Source: a virus. Taken from it: a stretch of DNA of 22,273 nt. The stretch is taken from IMG/VR virus record IMGVR_UViG_3300005663_000212, positions 1 to 22,273 of that record; one strand, 5' to 3'. Positions 1 to 9,265 of the stretch are shown piece by piece. How positions within the stretch are numbered: position 1 is the first letter of the stretch; each line of letters begins with the position of its first letter. A model generated the notes under the pieces. That model searched no databases. It was not told where the DNA came from and saw only the letters and a list, made by a program, of their open reading frames with translations. Position numbers and translations under genes: made by a program.

Positions 1-3000
1 TCTCTTAGTTTAGTGTGATATGGTTTTGCTTCTTCTATGTAAGCAATAAGATCATCTGTAGTATCTGGTCTGAAAATGGGATCTTGATCCGCAGTTTGAT
101 TTAAACCAACGGCCTTTATATACGTTGTCTTAAATGCCCAATCAACAAGTAATTGTTCACTGTGAACGTATCTTATCATTTTGAAGAATAGAAGATTTTG
201 TTCTAAGTCTGTTAAAATATCGTTTCGTAGGGCATCAATAACTTCTTCAAAAGCCAAATCTCTTCCATTCAATCCTGTTAATACATCAACATTTCCATAG
301 GTTGGATCAAAGAATAAATCAGTATCAAATTCAATAGTACAATCCTCTTTCCCAACTAATACCCAAGGATTAAAAGTATCACTTGAGGTAAATTCATACA
401 ATGCAAAAAGGTTAGTATTATCACCATTAGAATCATTGACTTTAACTAATACACCTTCAACTGGATTTGGTATTGCATCTCTCTCAGCAATGGTGTCAAC
501 AGTGATATCTGCTTCTGTGTTTATATCAAATCCTTCAGCAAAAAAATCTACTAGCTGCCAGAAATCAGCAACTCTAAATGCTTCACTGCAAATCTCTGTA
601 AATATTGGCTTTCCTAACACATCCGTTCCATCAAAACTGTAAACTTTCCAAAATCCTTCCGTTTCTACAATCCCGTCAACAAATATTTGGTCGCCAACAG
701 TTAATCCTGGAACAACAAACAAGGCATCTCTTTCTTCGTTGTTTGTGACATGGAAATCATATTGACACACAGTTTTATCTCCGTCTACAAACTGCGTTGG
801 TTCATCGCTTTTATTGAAAAGATTATTAAACAGATCTGTTCTCGTATCAACAATACAATCTTGTGACAGAAGATTATTTACACAATCTATAAAAATCCTT
901 CCAGCCTGTTCTCTATCAGTAAACCAGGTTTGTCTTGGACGGATAAAGTTTCCAATTTTTCTACTCTCTTCAAGATTTGGATCTGGATCAGGATCGTTGT
1001 TTCTGTCAAAACCAACAAGGCTGTCTTTCATTTTCTCCCAGAAACGATCGGTCGGAACATCCGTTTCGTCGCCTTCTCTTGTAAGTACCCAATCTCTATG
1101 GCGATTAACTTCTGATCTCTTAGAATTAAATGTTAGCTGTAACACCGAATCATTATTAGTAAGGAATGGTTCAGTGTTGCTAAGAATCATCGCATTTTGA
1201 TTTACAGGAGCAAACCATGGAATTCCTGCGCCTGTTGGATCTGTTAATTGTCTTGCAACTTGAGCGACACTTAAATCTCTATTTTCAACAGTTGGGATAG
1301 TTTCACTATTCTTAACCCAGAAATAGAAGAATATTTCTTCTTCGCTAGTAAGTTGATTAACTACTATTCTTTGGGTGAACGGAGGGTTATCACTTTCTTC
1401 CGCTTTGAACGCTTCGCCGGATGGTTTATAACGGAAGCTTTCTTCCGGTTGTTCTGCGACACTTTCAACAAGATCTGCCCATTCTGTAGGCGGCACAGTA
1501 GATCGTACCCATTCATAAATATCAATTGATTTTCCGGGGGCAATCCTACCCCATTTGTTGCGGCGTTCACGATTTGAACTAGTCTCATAATTTGTATACT
1601 CCACTGTTGATAGATCCCACCATACTTCGCCGACATGTTCTTCGCCCCAAGATTGATCAGGGTCAATTTGGAATAAACTTTCATCTCCGTCAGTGTATTT
1701 GGCTGTATTGAATTCTAATTTGAAATCTATTTCTTTTAATGTTTGTGCTGGGAACAAATTTTTTGCCGGGTCCCAGATACTAAGTCTAATATCCGTTATA
1801 TTTGTGTCGCGATTGTAAACAAGTGCTTGTTCGAAAAGTTCTACATCAATGCGTTTGTTTTGAATGCGTCTTACGTTATCAAATTCAGTCACTATCCAGA
1901 CTGGAGAATTAGGTTGTGTTTCTGTATTTTGGAAGACATTCCATAAATCTAATCCATTAGCATCCACAGAAGAGTTATCAATAAAGGTATGCTCCCCGTT
2001 GTCCCAAGGAATTGGATTTCCTCTTGGATCCAATGTAGTATCTCTATCGGTTCCGACAACTGTTCCATTTTTAAATCCAAGCTCACTAAGTGCTGTGCCA
2101 GAACCTTCAAATAAATTTATTCCAACCGAAGAACTAATTTTTAAAGCTCCTGCATCAGACGTAGCCGTAATGCCAGATATTGCAGCGACAGTAATATCTG
2201 TAATTGCATCGGCAACTGTTGTTCCTGTTGAAAGAACTACGTTAACACCGTTGATAGTAATATCTTCACCGTTAATATATGTTGCTCCAATTGTTCCTGT
2301 TGTTGATATGCCGACTGCTTCCGTCAAGAAACGTGCTTCGGTAAATACCCCAATCGTGCCTTCAGAAATATCTATCTCTTCAATATTAGTAATTGGAACA
2401 TTAACTCTGAAATGATTTTCTCTTCTAATTGTAATATTATCTGATGAAATTGGTGTTGCTAAAAGAAACCTTATATTATTTCCTGTGCTGGTGGTCACTC
2501 CAATACCAAAACCAACATCTAAGGATGGATCAAATCTAAGATCTACAAGTGGAGTTCCTGATATGTCTGCTATTTTAATACTTTCACCGGCAGTATTTCG
2601 AATAACCACAGCACCATCAACATTTTCTGCTTCTATGTCATTAATTGCCACATTGTTAATATCTTTAACAACGGAATCTACTGTTGGAGTTTGCGCTGTT
2701 ATCGTTCCGGCTGTAAATCCAAGATCGATAAGAGCATTACTAAATGTTCCTGCGGTAAATCCAAGGGTAGCAAGGGCAGTTCCTGATCCTTCTGCTAATG
2801 TCAATGTTGGAGACGTGGAGGTGATTTTTAATGTTCCAGCATCATCCGTAGCTGTAATGCCTGGAATTGCAGCCGTAGTAATATCTATAACTGCGTCAGC
2901 AACTGTTGTTCCGGTTGATAATGTTACAGTTGTTCCATCTATTACAATTGTTTTACCATTTACATATGTGGCGCCCGGATCTCCTCGTTCTATTGTTATC

Positions 3001-6000
3001 CCGTTGGCTAATATTATATCACCGGCAGTTGAAGAAATTTGGAGAGCTCCATTCGCGGTAGCTACAGTGATAGGAGGAACAAATGGAGTTGCGATGTCCG
3101 TCGCAATAATATCTATTATTGCATCATTGATAGTAGTTCCTGTAGAAAGAATTACTGTTGTGCCATTGATTATTATTGTTTCATCTTGTTGATAAGTTGC
3201 TCCTGCTGTCCCTATTGCTGTTGCCGGATTTGATGCTGTTAATACAACATACATTTCGTTAAGTTCAAATACATTACCAATTGTTAATGTTGTTGGCACA
3301 TCACCTATTATTTCAGTTACTTCTCCACCTCCAATTTCGTAATCTGTTAAATATGTCAGTGTGGTTTCATTTAATTTGACTGTTGTGTTAGTTGTTGTTG
3401 TGGAATTTGGATGCAATGTTGCTCCGCCTGTAGCAAATGTATCGATTATTCCATCGCCATCAAAACTAAATCCAATATCACTAACTAAGAATGATCCAAT
3501 CAGAGATGGCGTAACTCCAAAAACGTTGTCAATCATTACTAGATCGCCATTATTCAATCCGTGTGGATCGCTTAAAGTTGTAGAAATATCTATCGGATCG
3601 CCTTCTTCAACAGCTACTTCAGCAACTTCCCATTCTGGAGAAGATGTATTATCAAACAAGCTAGTGTATCTAAATACCATAAACTCAAAATTGAAAACAG
3701 CTCTTGGATCATCATCCGTCAAGTTATCAGGATCGTTTATAGTATAAAAGTCTCCGATGCGATCAACCCAAACAGTATCTCCAAATGCTAGATTTTCATC
3801 TTCGGCCAACACTCTTAAATCATCAAATAGATCATTTCTTTCTGCAATTGTTTGAACACGATGCGTAACTTCGCTTTCTAATGGATATCCAGCTATTCTT
3901 ATATCTGTTCTAAGTAGATAAGAACCATTTATTCTTTTTAGTGTTGTATTGGTTAAATCTCTAAATGGAAACGTCACATTTTCATCATCAGGAGCACGTC
4001 TTAACCACCTTTCATCATTTGGAGCAATAAGAAGGACATCATCAAACAAAGTGTCTTCTATTGACACTATTGCTCCAGATAGATGGGCTGACGCTTCAGT
4101 ATTTTTCTGTCCGCGCAATAACCCGTTAAGATTATTTCCTGATTTAGAAGTGTAAAATAGAATTTCATCATCTATTTTGATAACAGCGGATGATGGAAAA
4201 TTGCTTGCATCTGTTATTTTTAGAGTATCAATTACGCTATCAATGCCGTCTCTTAAAATAGATCCTTTAAATTCAACAAGTTGTGGGTTGGCTTTTATTT
4301 CTTCTTCTCTAACCAACAACTCTACAGTAATAGAATCTTGAATAGCGCCATATTCGCCCAGTCTTAAAGCCCATTCTTCAAAAAATTGTAGTTCTTCGGC
4401 ATCTGTAGTTGCGTCACTTCTTAGAAGTCTATCAAGAACTTCTGAAGTTCCTTTCTTTCGAATGAATCCCTGCATAAATTGAAACTGTGTATCATCACTC
4501 AACAATAGATTGCTAAGATAATCACGAGTCTGAAAGCCAAATAATCTTCTTGCGGCATCTTGGATCGCTGGCCTTTCAACTACATCTTCTATTTCAAAAT
4601 AACGTCGAAAATCGTTAGTTATTTTTTCATAGTTAGGTAGCAAATTGTTTTCTGTTATGATAAATCCTGGAGCATCAAATCTTCCTACCCATCCACCTGC
4701 TCTAGTAGTGAAAATCTTAAATCTTGATTGTCTTAATTTGAGCAATGGATTGTAAATTAAATCATTAAAAATGGTTCTATTATTAAATGTTAAAACATGC
4801 TCAAATTCTGCAATAAACAATCTTGCTGAGTATATCGCTTGCTCTTCTTCAGGAAGGATTGTTAGTTCATCATTAAACCTTGTTACAAAAGTTTGTTCGG
4901 GCTGAATCACTCTGCCATCTCTGTCAAGAAGACTATAAACTCCGTTGATAATTTGTTCGATACTTTGGATTGCTCCACGTTCTGTTTTGAATTTTATTTT
5001 TGTTGCAGAAGGACTTAATGAAATCAATGATCCCACGGCCCAACGACCCAATGACCAGAATAGATATTGTTTTCCTGATAAGCGCCAATTATTAACTTCA
5101 TTTGAATCAACAGTATCAACCTCATCAAAAATCCAACCTCTGCTTTCTAAGAATTTACCATAACTTATCAGAAAATCATAAACCTCTTGTTGCGTTTGAA
5201 ATTCTGTTCCATACGGAATTTCTTGGATTTGATCGTTCTTAAATAAAGTTGATTCCGATACTCGAATAGTTCCTATGTCAATTGCAATTTGTCTACTTGT
5301 TTTAACAGGAGGAATTATTTTAAAAGAAGGGTCAAGGACATCATATCCAAATACTGCCCATCCTTTTGCTACTCTTTCTATTATGACTCCGCTGTAAATT
5401 TCTTCGCGGATGCTTCTATTTCTGTAGAGGTTAACACCGATATCTTCTTGTGGAACTAAGCCAAAATTGTCAGCCAATATTCTTGTTGCATCAGAATTTA
5501 TAAATCCGGCCATCTTATGTCCAAGGCGCGGCTGTAATCCTCTAATAATGTCGCCGAATATGTCAGTTATTGATTGACCATTACTAACAACAAAATCTGT
5601 CATCCATTGTTGAATTCCATCGCTTGTAAATATTGTTTCATTAGGAAGTTCTTCTCCATGAACTGTAATTTCTGAATGGCGTTTTCTATCTTCTGTATCA
5701 GTGCTAATCCATTGTGGACTTTCCGCTGGATCATCTTCATAGCGGAATAATTGTAATTTTGGATCCCAACCAAATTCAATGAAACGGGCAGGTTTCATTA
5801 AGTAACTAATCTGCGCTATAGCAAATGACCAAAATTCTCCACGACGGAAAACTGTTTCCACTGGTGCATGATCACCAACTTTCCAGTCTGCTTTTGCATC
5901 AAGAGCGCCAGGTTGAGTGGCAATTCCAAGAGCAATTGGATCTAAAATACTCCCAACAGTATCCACAGGAATTGGAGCAGTAGGTCTTGCAAATCTTTCG

Positions 6001-9000
6001 TCTACTCCTTCTCTAGTTCCTCCGGCAATTGTGCCAATCCGCATGTCGTCCCACAGAAGTGTATTTGTGCTAGTGTATGGTGAAAGTCCATAACGGGCAT
6101 CCCAATAATCTGGCTTCTGGCTAAAACCAAACATCTCCCATGGATGTGTATTTGGTCTGTCGGTATCGTAAAAGAGCTTAAAGATTCCTCTCCAGTATCC
6201 CGGCAAATCTTGCTTTCCATAATTAAACGTAAATGGATCGTTTTGATTAAAAACTTCATTTGTTGCCAAATCAAAATTATGAAAAGTTGCCCATCTTTGG
6301 ATTATTGGAGTTAAGAGTTGGTTAAATTCCTCTAAGGAATAATCTCCTTCTCTAAATTCTGCTTCGACAAAATCTATAGAGGTAAAATCTGGAAGTTCTT
6401 CTGTTTTATATTCTTCTGGGATCGAATCAAAAATATTATTTTCCAATTCTAAGATTACGTCATCACGGAAATCATCAAACGCAACAATTACACTTCCGTC
6501 ATGCATTTGAATCATGTTCACTGAAGTCTTGAGTGTTTTATCTTCGAATATTTCTGGTTTGAAAACAGGAAATACTCCTAATCTACTTGGACTTGGCGGA
6601 ATAAATGTTGCTTCGTTATTTGCTCTTGTTCCCATTCCACTAAATGCGAATGGAAAATCTGTTGTCTTTGCTAGATTAATCGAATCCAATGCATCTTCAA
6701 CCCACAATGAAGGAGAATCAACAGCATCATCATGTATTCCATCATTAAAGAATTCGTTGATTTTTCTCAAGAATTTATTCCTAAATCTTGAGAATTCTCT
6801 TTCCGCAAAACGGACAGAAAGCATAAAATCAATATTTCTGTTGCTTCCTAAAGCCATTAGCTTCAACATTGGTGCTTGGTGTTGAAGTATTTCTGTTCCA
6901 AGACTTCTGTCCTGTAAAGTTTCTCTCCAATTGTTAGCTCCGTTTGCGTTTCCTACAAGACCTTCTTGATTTTCAATTATACTTGTAAAATGTGCAAAAT
7001 ATTCGCTGTTAGCAATAAACTCTACTTCTTCGTTATCTGGATTGCCTTCCAAATTAACCGGTATTTCATACGTTGTATCTTCTGTTTCAGGAATTTCCGT
7101 AGAAAAATAACGAACTTGGACTATATCATCATTTTCAAAAAAGTCAAAAAATTGAATTTGATTATCAACAATATCCCATCTGCGATCTGTTTTTTCATCA
7201 CCATTAACAAATACCTGAACTTCGTCGTCATTTTCGGGAGTTAATGTAAGATCAAAATTACGGGTATCATCATCAGCAATAAACGTATCAATCAAAAATT
7301 GTCTACTTCTTATTTTGGACAAATGCCAATCATTGTTAAAGATATCCTCTGCTGCTATTTCACCAATTCTTTTATGGAAATAAAAACCAGGAATTTCTTG
7401 TGCTGGCGTGCCGAAATTAAATCTATCCGTTACTAAATGATTTTGAAATACAATTTCACCAAATTCATTAAATTTTAGTGGAATACCCAAAACTTCATCG
7501 AGCGGCTGGCGGGGATCATCATTTATTTGATAGCTGAAGAGTTTACTTCCAGCAAAATCGCTCAATGGATATTTTCCCGGATCTTGAAGTTTTGTTGTTT
7601 CTGTATCATATAACTGAAATAGCGGAGATTGATTGATAACATCTTTTTGTTGCGCTAAGAGCCATTGGTCGTCTGCGTTATTCCAATAGTAAGAGTTTCC
7701 CTGATGCACAAGACCTAGCAAAACTTTTATTTGGTCACCATCTGCCGGCGCTCCGTCTTCGTTCTGTCCATCGGCAATAAGAGTTAATGTTAATCCACCT
7801 GCTGTTCCAATACCATCAACTTTAAAAACTCTGTTTTGATACAAAGTTCTTTCTTCGATTATTGTTACATTATTAGGAATAGGAATACCAATACCCGTTA
7901 TATCTACAAACGGCGCGGTTAACGTAATCACAGAAGAAATTACTGTATCGATAACATATTCACCATCTTGTGCAGGAGTACCAGTAAGAGATATCTTCAT
8001 TCCTGCTTCAAATCCCAACGCAACAAAATCGGCGGCAGTGGTTATAATGGTATCAAGTCCAAGAATGATGTCAAGTGACGGTGCTGAATAGATGATATTG
8101 ATAAACTCGTCCCATTCGCCATCTGGCGGATCTTCATTATCCCATGGACCAATATCCCAATTTCCTTGTAATGATGGAGCACCTGTAAATAGAATTATGT
8201 CACCGTTAGAAATGGTAATACCATCAATAACAGGAGCATTAATTAAGCCAATAAGCTGTAAATCTGGATCAGTTGTAACGTCATCTCTTACAGTCACCGG
8301 CTCCCGTCCAAATGTTCCATGATTAAAAAGTTCAAGATCTTTACAGAATTCAATAATGGGTCTAAGAGCTTGCCTTTCTAACGCTATAGAAAGCTGCGTT
8401 GGATTTAATTCATCGCGATGATACCATCGATTTCCAACACTCCAGGCACTTCCATCTCTAGAACCACGCTGAATTACAATATAATCCGGAGTGTCGAAAG
8501 AAATTGCTAATTCTGGTGCAGGGCCATCCCACGGTCCTTCATCCCAAGCAACAAGTGGATCATCCCAAAGATATTGAAAGAGCTCAGTCTCAAGTAACAG
8601 ATCAAACGATACACCAATTCCATCTACAATAAACACTCGATCATTGAATAAAATGTCTACATCATTTTCAAAAACAACGCGCATTCCATCAAAAAATTCT
8701 ATTCCGTCAATAATAACAGGATCTGATGTTCCTAATTCTCCACCGATATTAGTGAGAACGCTTATGCGAACAACATCGGGGCCGGCAGGAAACCAAAAAT
8801 AGTTTGTGAAATTCATTAACTTATCGAGGTCAACACAAGGAGCCCAAGAATAGAATTCTGTGTCGAATAATCTATCTTGGTTGTTAACCAACCCACCCTG
8901 AAATCTTAGAAGATTCAAAATGTCTTCGTAGAACATTATATTTGTAAGGTCACCTGTATCGGGGTCCGTGCTTATGGTAGTAGGTTCGAGTTGGTAATCG

Positions 9001-9263
9001 CGACGTTTATTTGTTGGTTCATTGATATAAAAATCTTCACCTTTTTCAAAATGTGCTGGAATATGGCCGATAAATCCTGCTAGTTTTTCTGATACTTCGG
9101 GTTGATACAAGTGATCCCCCGAACCAGCAAAAAACTTTTTTATTAAATCAGTGTTTAAAAGTGCAGGAAGTCGTTCGGTGACACGTCGTCGAGCAACTAC
9201 ATTTTTTTCTTGATCGGGATTTTTTTCAGTTACCGGTCTTGGATTTTTACTGCTATCTACCAT
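1..9263 (-). CDS. Giant virion structural protein in the gp7 position (partial, 3' end outside the window)
   Basis: One open frame of at least 3087 codons starts at an ATG 2 bases after the gp6 stop and runs off the left edge without a stop. The product begins MVDSSKNPRPVTEKNPDQE. No signal peptide or membrane segment is apparent. Visible modules are: a beta-rich 'ADFVALGFEAGMKISLTGT' unit (about residues 394-453); a 'VQVFVNGDEKTDRRWDI' unit (about 664-722); a 'FPSSAVIKIDDEILFYTSK...LRG' unit (about 1667-1730); two 'TIAERD/N' units (about 1801 and 2920); and four flagellin-IN-like repeats (about 2021-2401). The last visible residues include KPYHTKLR, which I recall from large tail proteins of marine T4-like phages. 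In T4 the gene after gp6 is gp7, the wedge initiator of 1032 residues, so by position this is its counterpart, but I see no clear sequence match to gp7. A baseplate or tail-fibre structural role is inferred from context; reading frame and start are secure. Confidence 0.75.
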   Translation of the reverse strand, partial: MVDSSKNPRPVTEKNPDQEKNVVARRRVTERLPALLNTDLIKKFFAGSGDHLYQPEVSEKLAGFIGHIPAHFEKGEDFYINEPTNKRRDYQLEPTTISTDPDTGDLTNIMFYEDILNLLRFQGGLVNNQDRLFDTEFYSWAPCVDLDKLMNFTNYFWFPAGPDVVRISVLTNIGGELGTSDPVIIDGIEFFDGMRVVFENDVDILFNDRVFIVDGIGVSFDLLLETELFQYLWDDPLVAWDEGPWDGPAPELAISFDTPDYIVIQRGSRDGSAWSVGNRWYHRDELNPTQLSIALERQALRPIIEFCKDLELFNHGTFGREPVTVRDDVTTDPDLQLIGLINAPVIDGITISNGDIILFTGAPSLQGNWDIGPWDNEDPPDGEWDEFINIIYSAPSLDIILGLDTIITTAADFVALGFEAGMKISLTGTPAQDGEYVIDTVISSVITLTAPFVDITGIGIPIPNNVTIIEERTLYQNRVFKVDGIGTAGGLTLTLIADGQNEDGAPADGDQIKVLLGLVHQGNSYYWNNADDQWLLAQQKDVINQSPLFQLYDTETTKLQDPGKYPLSDFAGSKLFSYQINDDPRQPLDEVLGIPLKFNEFGEIVFQNHLVTDRFNFGTPAQEIPGFYFHKRIGEIAAEDIFNNDWHLSKIRSRQFLIDTFIADDDTRNFDLTLTPENDDEVQVFVNGDEKTDRRWDIVDNQIQFFDFFENDDIVQVRYFSTEIPETEDTTYEIPVNLEGNPDNEEVEFIANSEYFAHFTSIIENQEGLVGNANGANNWRETLQDRSLGTEILQHQAPMLKLMALGSNRNIDFMLSVRFAEREFSRFRNKFLRKINEFFNDGIHDDAVDSPSLWVEDALDSINLAKTTDFPFAFSGMGTRANNEATFIPPSPSRLGVFPVFKPEIFEDKTLKTSVNMIQMHDGSVIVAFDDFRDDVILELENNIFDSIPEEYKTEELPDFTSIDFVEAEFREGDYSLEEFNQLLTPIIQRWATFHNFDLATNEVFNQNDPFTFNYGKQDLPGYWRGIFKLFYDTDRPNTHPWEMFGFSQKPDYWDARYGLSPYTSTNTLLWDDMRIGTIAGGTREGVDERFARPTAPIPVDTVGSILDPIALGIATQPGALDAKADWKVGDHAPVETVFRRGEFWSFAIAQISYLMKPARFIEFGWDPKLQLFRYEDDPAESPQWISTDTEDRKRHSEITVHGEELPNETIFTSDGIQQWMTDFVVSNGQSITDIFGDIIRGLQPRLGHKMAGFINSDATRILADNFGLVPQEDIGVNLYRNRSIREEIYSGVIIERVAKGWAVFGYDVLDPSFKIIPPVKTSRQIAIDIGTIRVSESTLFKNDQIQEIPYGTEFQTQQEVYDFLISYGKFLESRGWIFDEVDTVDSNEVNNWRLSGKQYLFWSLGRWAVGSLISLSPSATKIKFKTERGAIQSIEQIINGVYSLLDRDGRVIQPEQTFVTRFNDELTILPEEEQAIYSARLFIAEFEHVLTFNNRTIFNDLIYNPLLKLRQSRFKIFTTRAGGWVGRFDAPGFIITENNLLPNYEKITNDFRRYFEIEDVVERPAIQDAARRLFGFQTRDYLSNLLLSDDTQFQFMQGFIRKKGTSEVLDRLLRSDATTDAEELQFFEEWALRLGEYGAIQDSITVELLVREEEIKANPQLVEFKGSILRDGIDSVIDTLKITDASNFPSSAVIKIDDEILFYTSKSGNNLNGLLRGQKNTEASAHLSGAIVSIEDTLFDDVLLIAPNDERWLRRAPDDENVTFPFRDLTNTTLKRINGSYLLRTDIRIAGYPLESEVTHRVQTIAERNDLFDDLRVLAEDENLAFGDTVWVDRIGDFYTINDPDNLTDDDPRAVFNFEFMVFRYTSLFDNTSSPEWEVAEVAVEEGDPIDISTTLSDPHGLNNGDLVMIDNVFGVTPSLIGSFLVSDIGFSFDGDGIIDTFATGGATLHPNSTTTTNTTVKLNETTLTYLTDYEIGGGEVTEIIGDVPTTLTIGNVFELNEMYVVLTASNPATAIGTAGATYQQDETIIINGTTVILSTGTTINDAIIDIIATDIATPFVPPITVATANGALQISSTAGDIILANGITIERGDPGATYVNGKTIVIDGTTVTLSTGTTVADAVIDITTAAIPGITATDDAGTLKITSTSPTLTLAEGSGTALATLGFTAGTFSNALIDLGFTAGTITAQTPTVDSVVKDINNVAINDIEAENVDGAVVIRNTAGESIKIADISGTPLVDLRFDPSLDVGFGIGVTTSTGNNIRFLLATPISSDNITIRRENHFRVNVPITNIEEIDISEGTIGVFTEARFLTEAVGISTTGTIGATYINGEDITINGVNVVLSTGTTVADAITDITVAAISGITATSDAGALKISSSVGINLFEGSGTALSELGFKNGTVVGTDRDTTLDPRGNPIPWDNGEHTFIDNSSVDANGLDLWNVFQNTETQPNSPVWIVTEFDNVRRIQNKRIDVELFEQALVYNRDTNITDIRLSIWDPAKNLFPAQTLKEIDFKLEFNTAKYTDGDESLFQIDPDQSWGEEHVGEVWWDLSTVEYTNYETSSNRERRNKWGRIAPGKSIDIYEWVRSTVPPTEWADLVESVAEQPEESFRYKPSGEAFKAEESDNPPFTQRIVVNQLTSEEEIFFYFWVKNSETIPTVENRDLSVAQVARQLTDPTGAGIPWFAPVNQNAMILSNTEPFLTNNDSVLQLTFNSKRSEVNRHRDWVLTREGDETDVPTDRFWEKMKDSLVGFDRNNDPDPDPNLEESRKIGNFIRPRQTWFTDREQAGRIFIDCVNNLLSQDCIVDTRTDLFNNLFNKSDEPTQFVDGDKTVCQYDFHVTNNEERDALFVVPGLTVGDQIFVDGIVETEGFWKVYSFDGTDVLGKPIFTEICSEAFRVADFWQLVDFFAEGFDINTEADITVDTIAERDAIPNPVEGVLVKVNDSNGDNTNLFALYEFTSSDTFNPWVLVGKEDCTIEFDTDLFFDPTYGNVDVLTGLNGRDLAFEEVIDALRNDILTDLEQNLLFFKMIRYVHSEQLLVDWAFKTTYIKAVGLNQTADQDPIFRPDTTDDLIAYIEEAKPYHTKLR
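2061..2288 (-). repeat. Flagellin-IN-like module D in the giant protein
   Basis: Residues about 2326-2401: GATYINGEDITINGVNVVLS, STGTTVADAITDI, ISGITATSDAGALKISS, then LFEGSGTALSELGFKNGT. It is nearly colinear with module B, including at the DNA level: both contain gcaactgttgttcc, coding for the GTTVA segment. It is separated from module C by about 80 unrelated residues. Confidence 0.78.
2532..2696 (-). repeat. Degenerate flagellin-IN-like module C in the giant protein
   Basis: Residues about 2190-2244: VVKDINNVAINDIEAENVDG, AVVIRNTAGESIKIADISGT, PLVDLRF. The middle and end of the pattern (INxxxIxxIxAexxdGxVxI, GTPLxDLxF) can be followed, but the first strand pair is missing and the closing glycine is replaced by arginine. 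It is a weaker match than B or D. Confidence 0.5.
2703..2765 (-). repeat. Short direct repeat at the end of module B (LGFTAGT twice)
   Basis: The heptapeptide LGFTAGT occurs twice with seven residues (FSNALID) between. The DNA copies (plus strand 2704-2723 and 2746-2765) differ at only two of 20 positions. This looks like a local tandem duplication of the last two strands of the module. Confidence 0.75.
2745..2975 (-). repeat. Flagellin-IN-like module B in the giant protein
   Basis: Residues about 2097-2173 and the most complete copy: GATYVNGKTIVIDGTTVTLS, STGTTVADAVIDI, IPGITATDDAGTLKITS, then LTLAEGSGTALATLGFTAGT. The order of strand, helix, G-V/I-T-A, L-x-I-x-S and closing A-L-x-x-L-G-F is that of the flagellin hook IN motif family. 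It abuts module A and is followed by a short duplicated tail. Confidence 0.8.
2979..3203 (-). repeat. Flagellin-IN-like module A in the giant protein
   Basis: Residues about 2021-2095. The unit reads GATYQQDETIIINGTTVILS, then STGTTINDAIIDI, a loop with an extra VPP segment, then GALQISSTAGDIILANG. It has the start and middle of the flagellin/hook IN pattern (ING-TTV-LS, DAI-DI, LQISS) but lacks the usual closing G-T-A-L-x-x-L-G-F. It is followed directly by module B. Confidence 0.7.
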
Positions 9264-9265
9264 TA

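Noticed and set aside
1364-1684. Minus-strand open frame of 106 codons
   Set aside because: It is an out-of-frame shadow inside the giant gene, with no ribosome site and no recognisable motif.
2485-3192. Plus-strand open frame of 235 codons
   Set aside because: It is antisense to the repeat array of the giant protein. Its Val/Ala/Pro/Ser repetition is a mirror of the repeats, and the minus strand frame is clearly the coding one.
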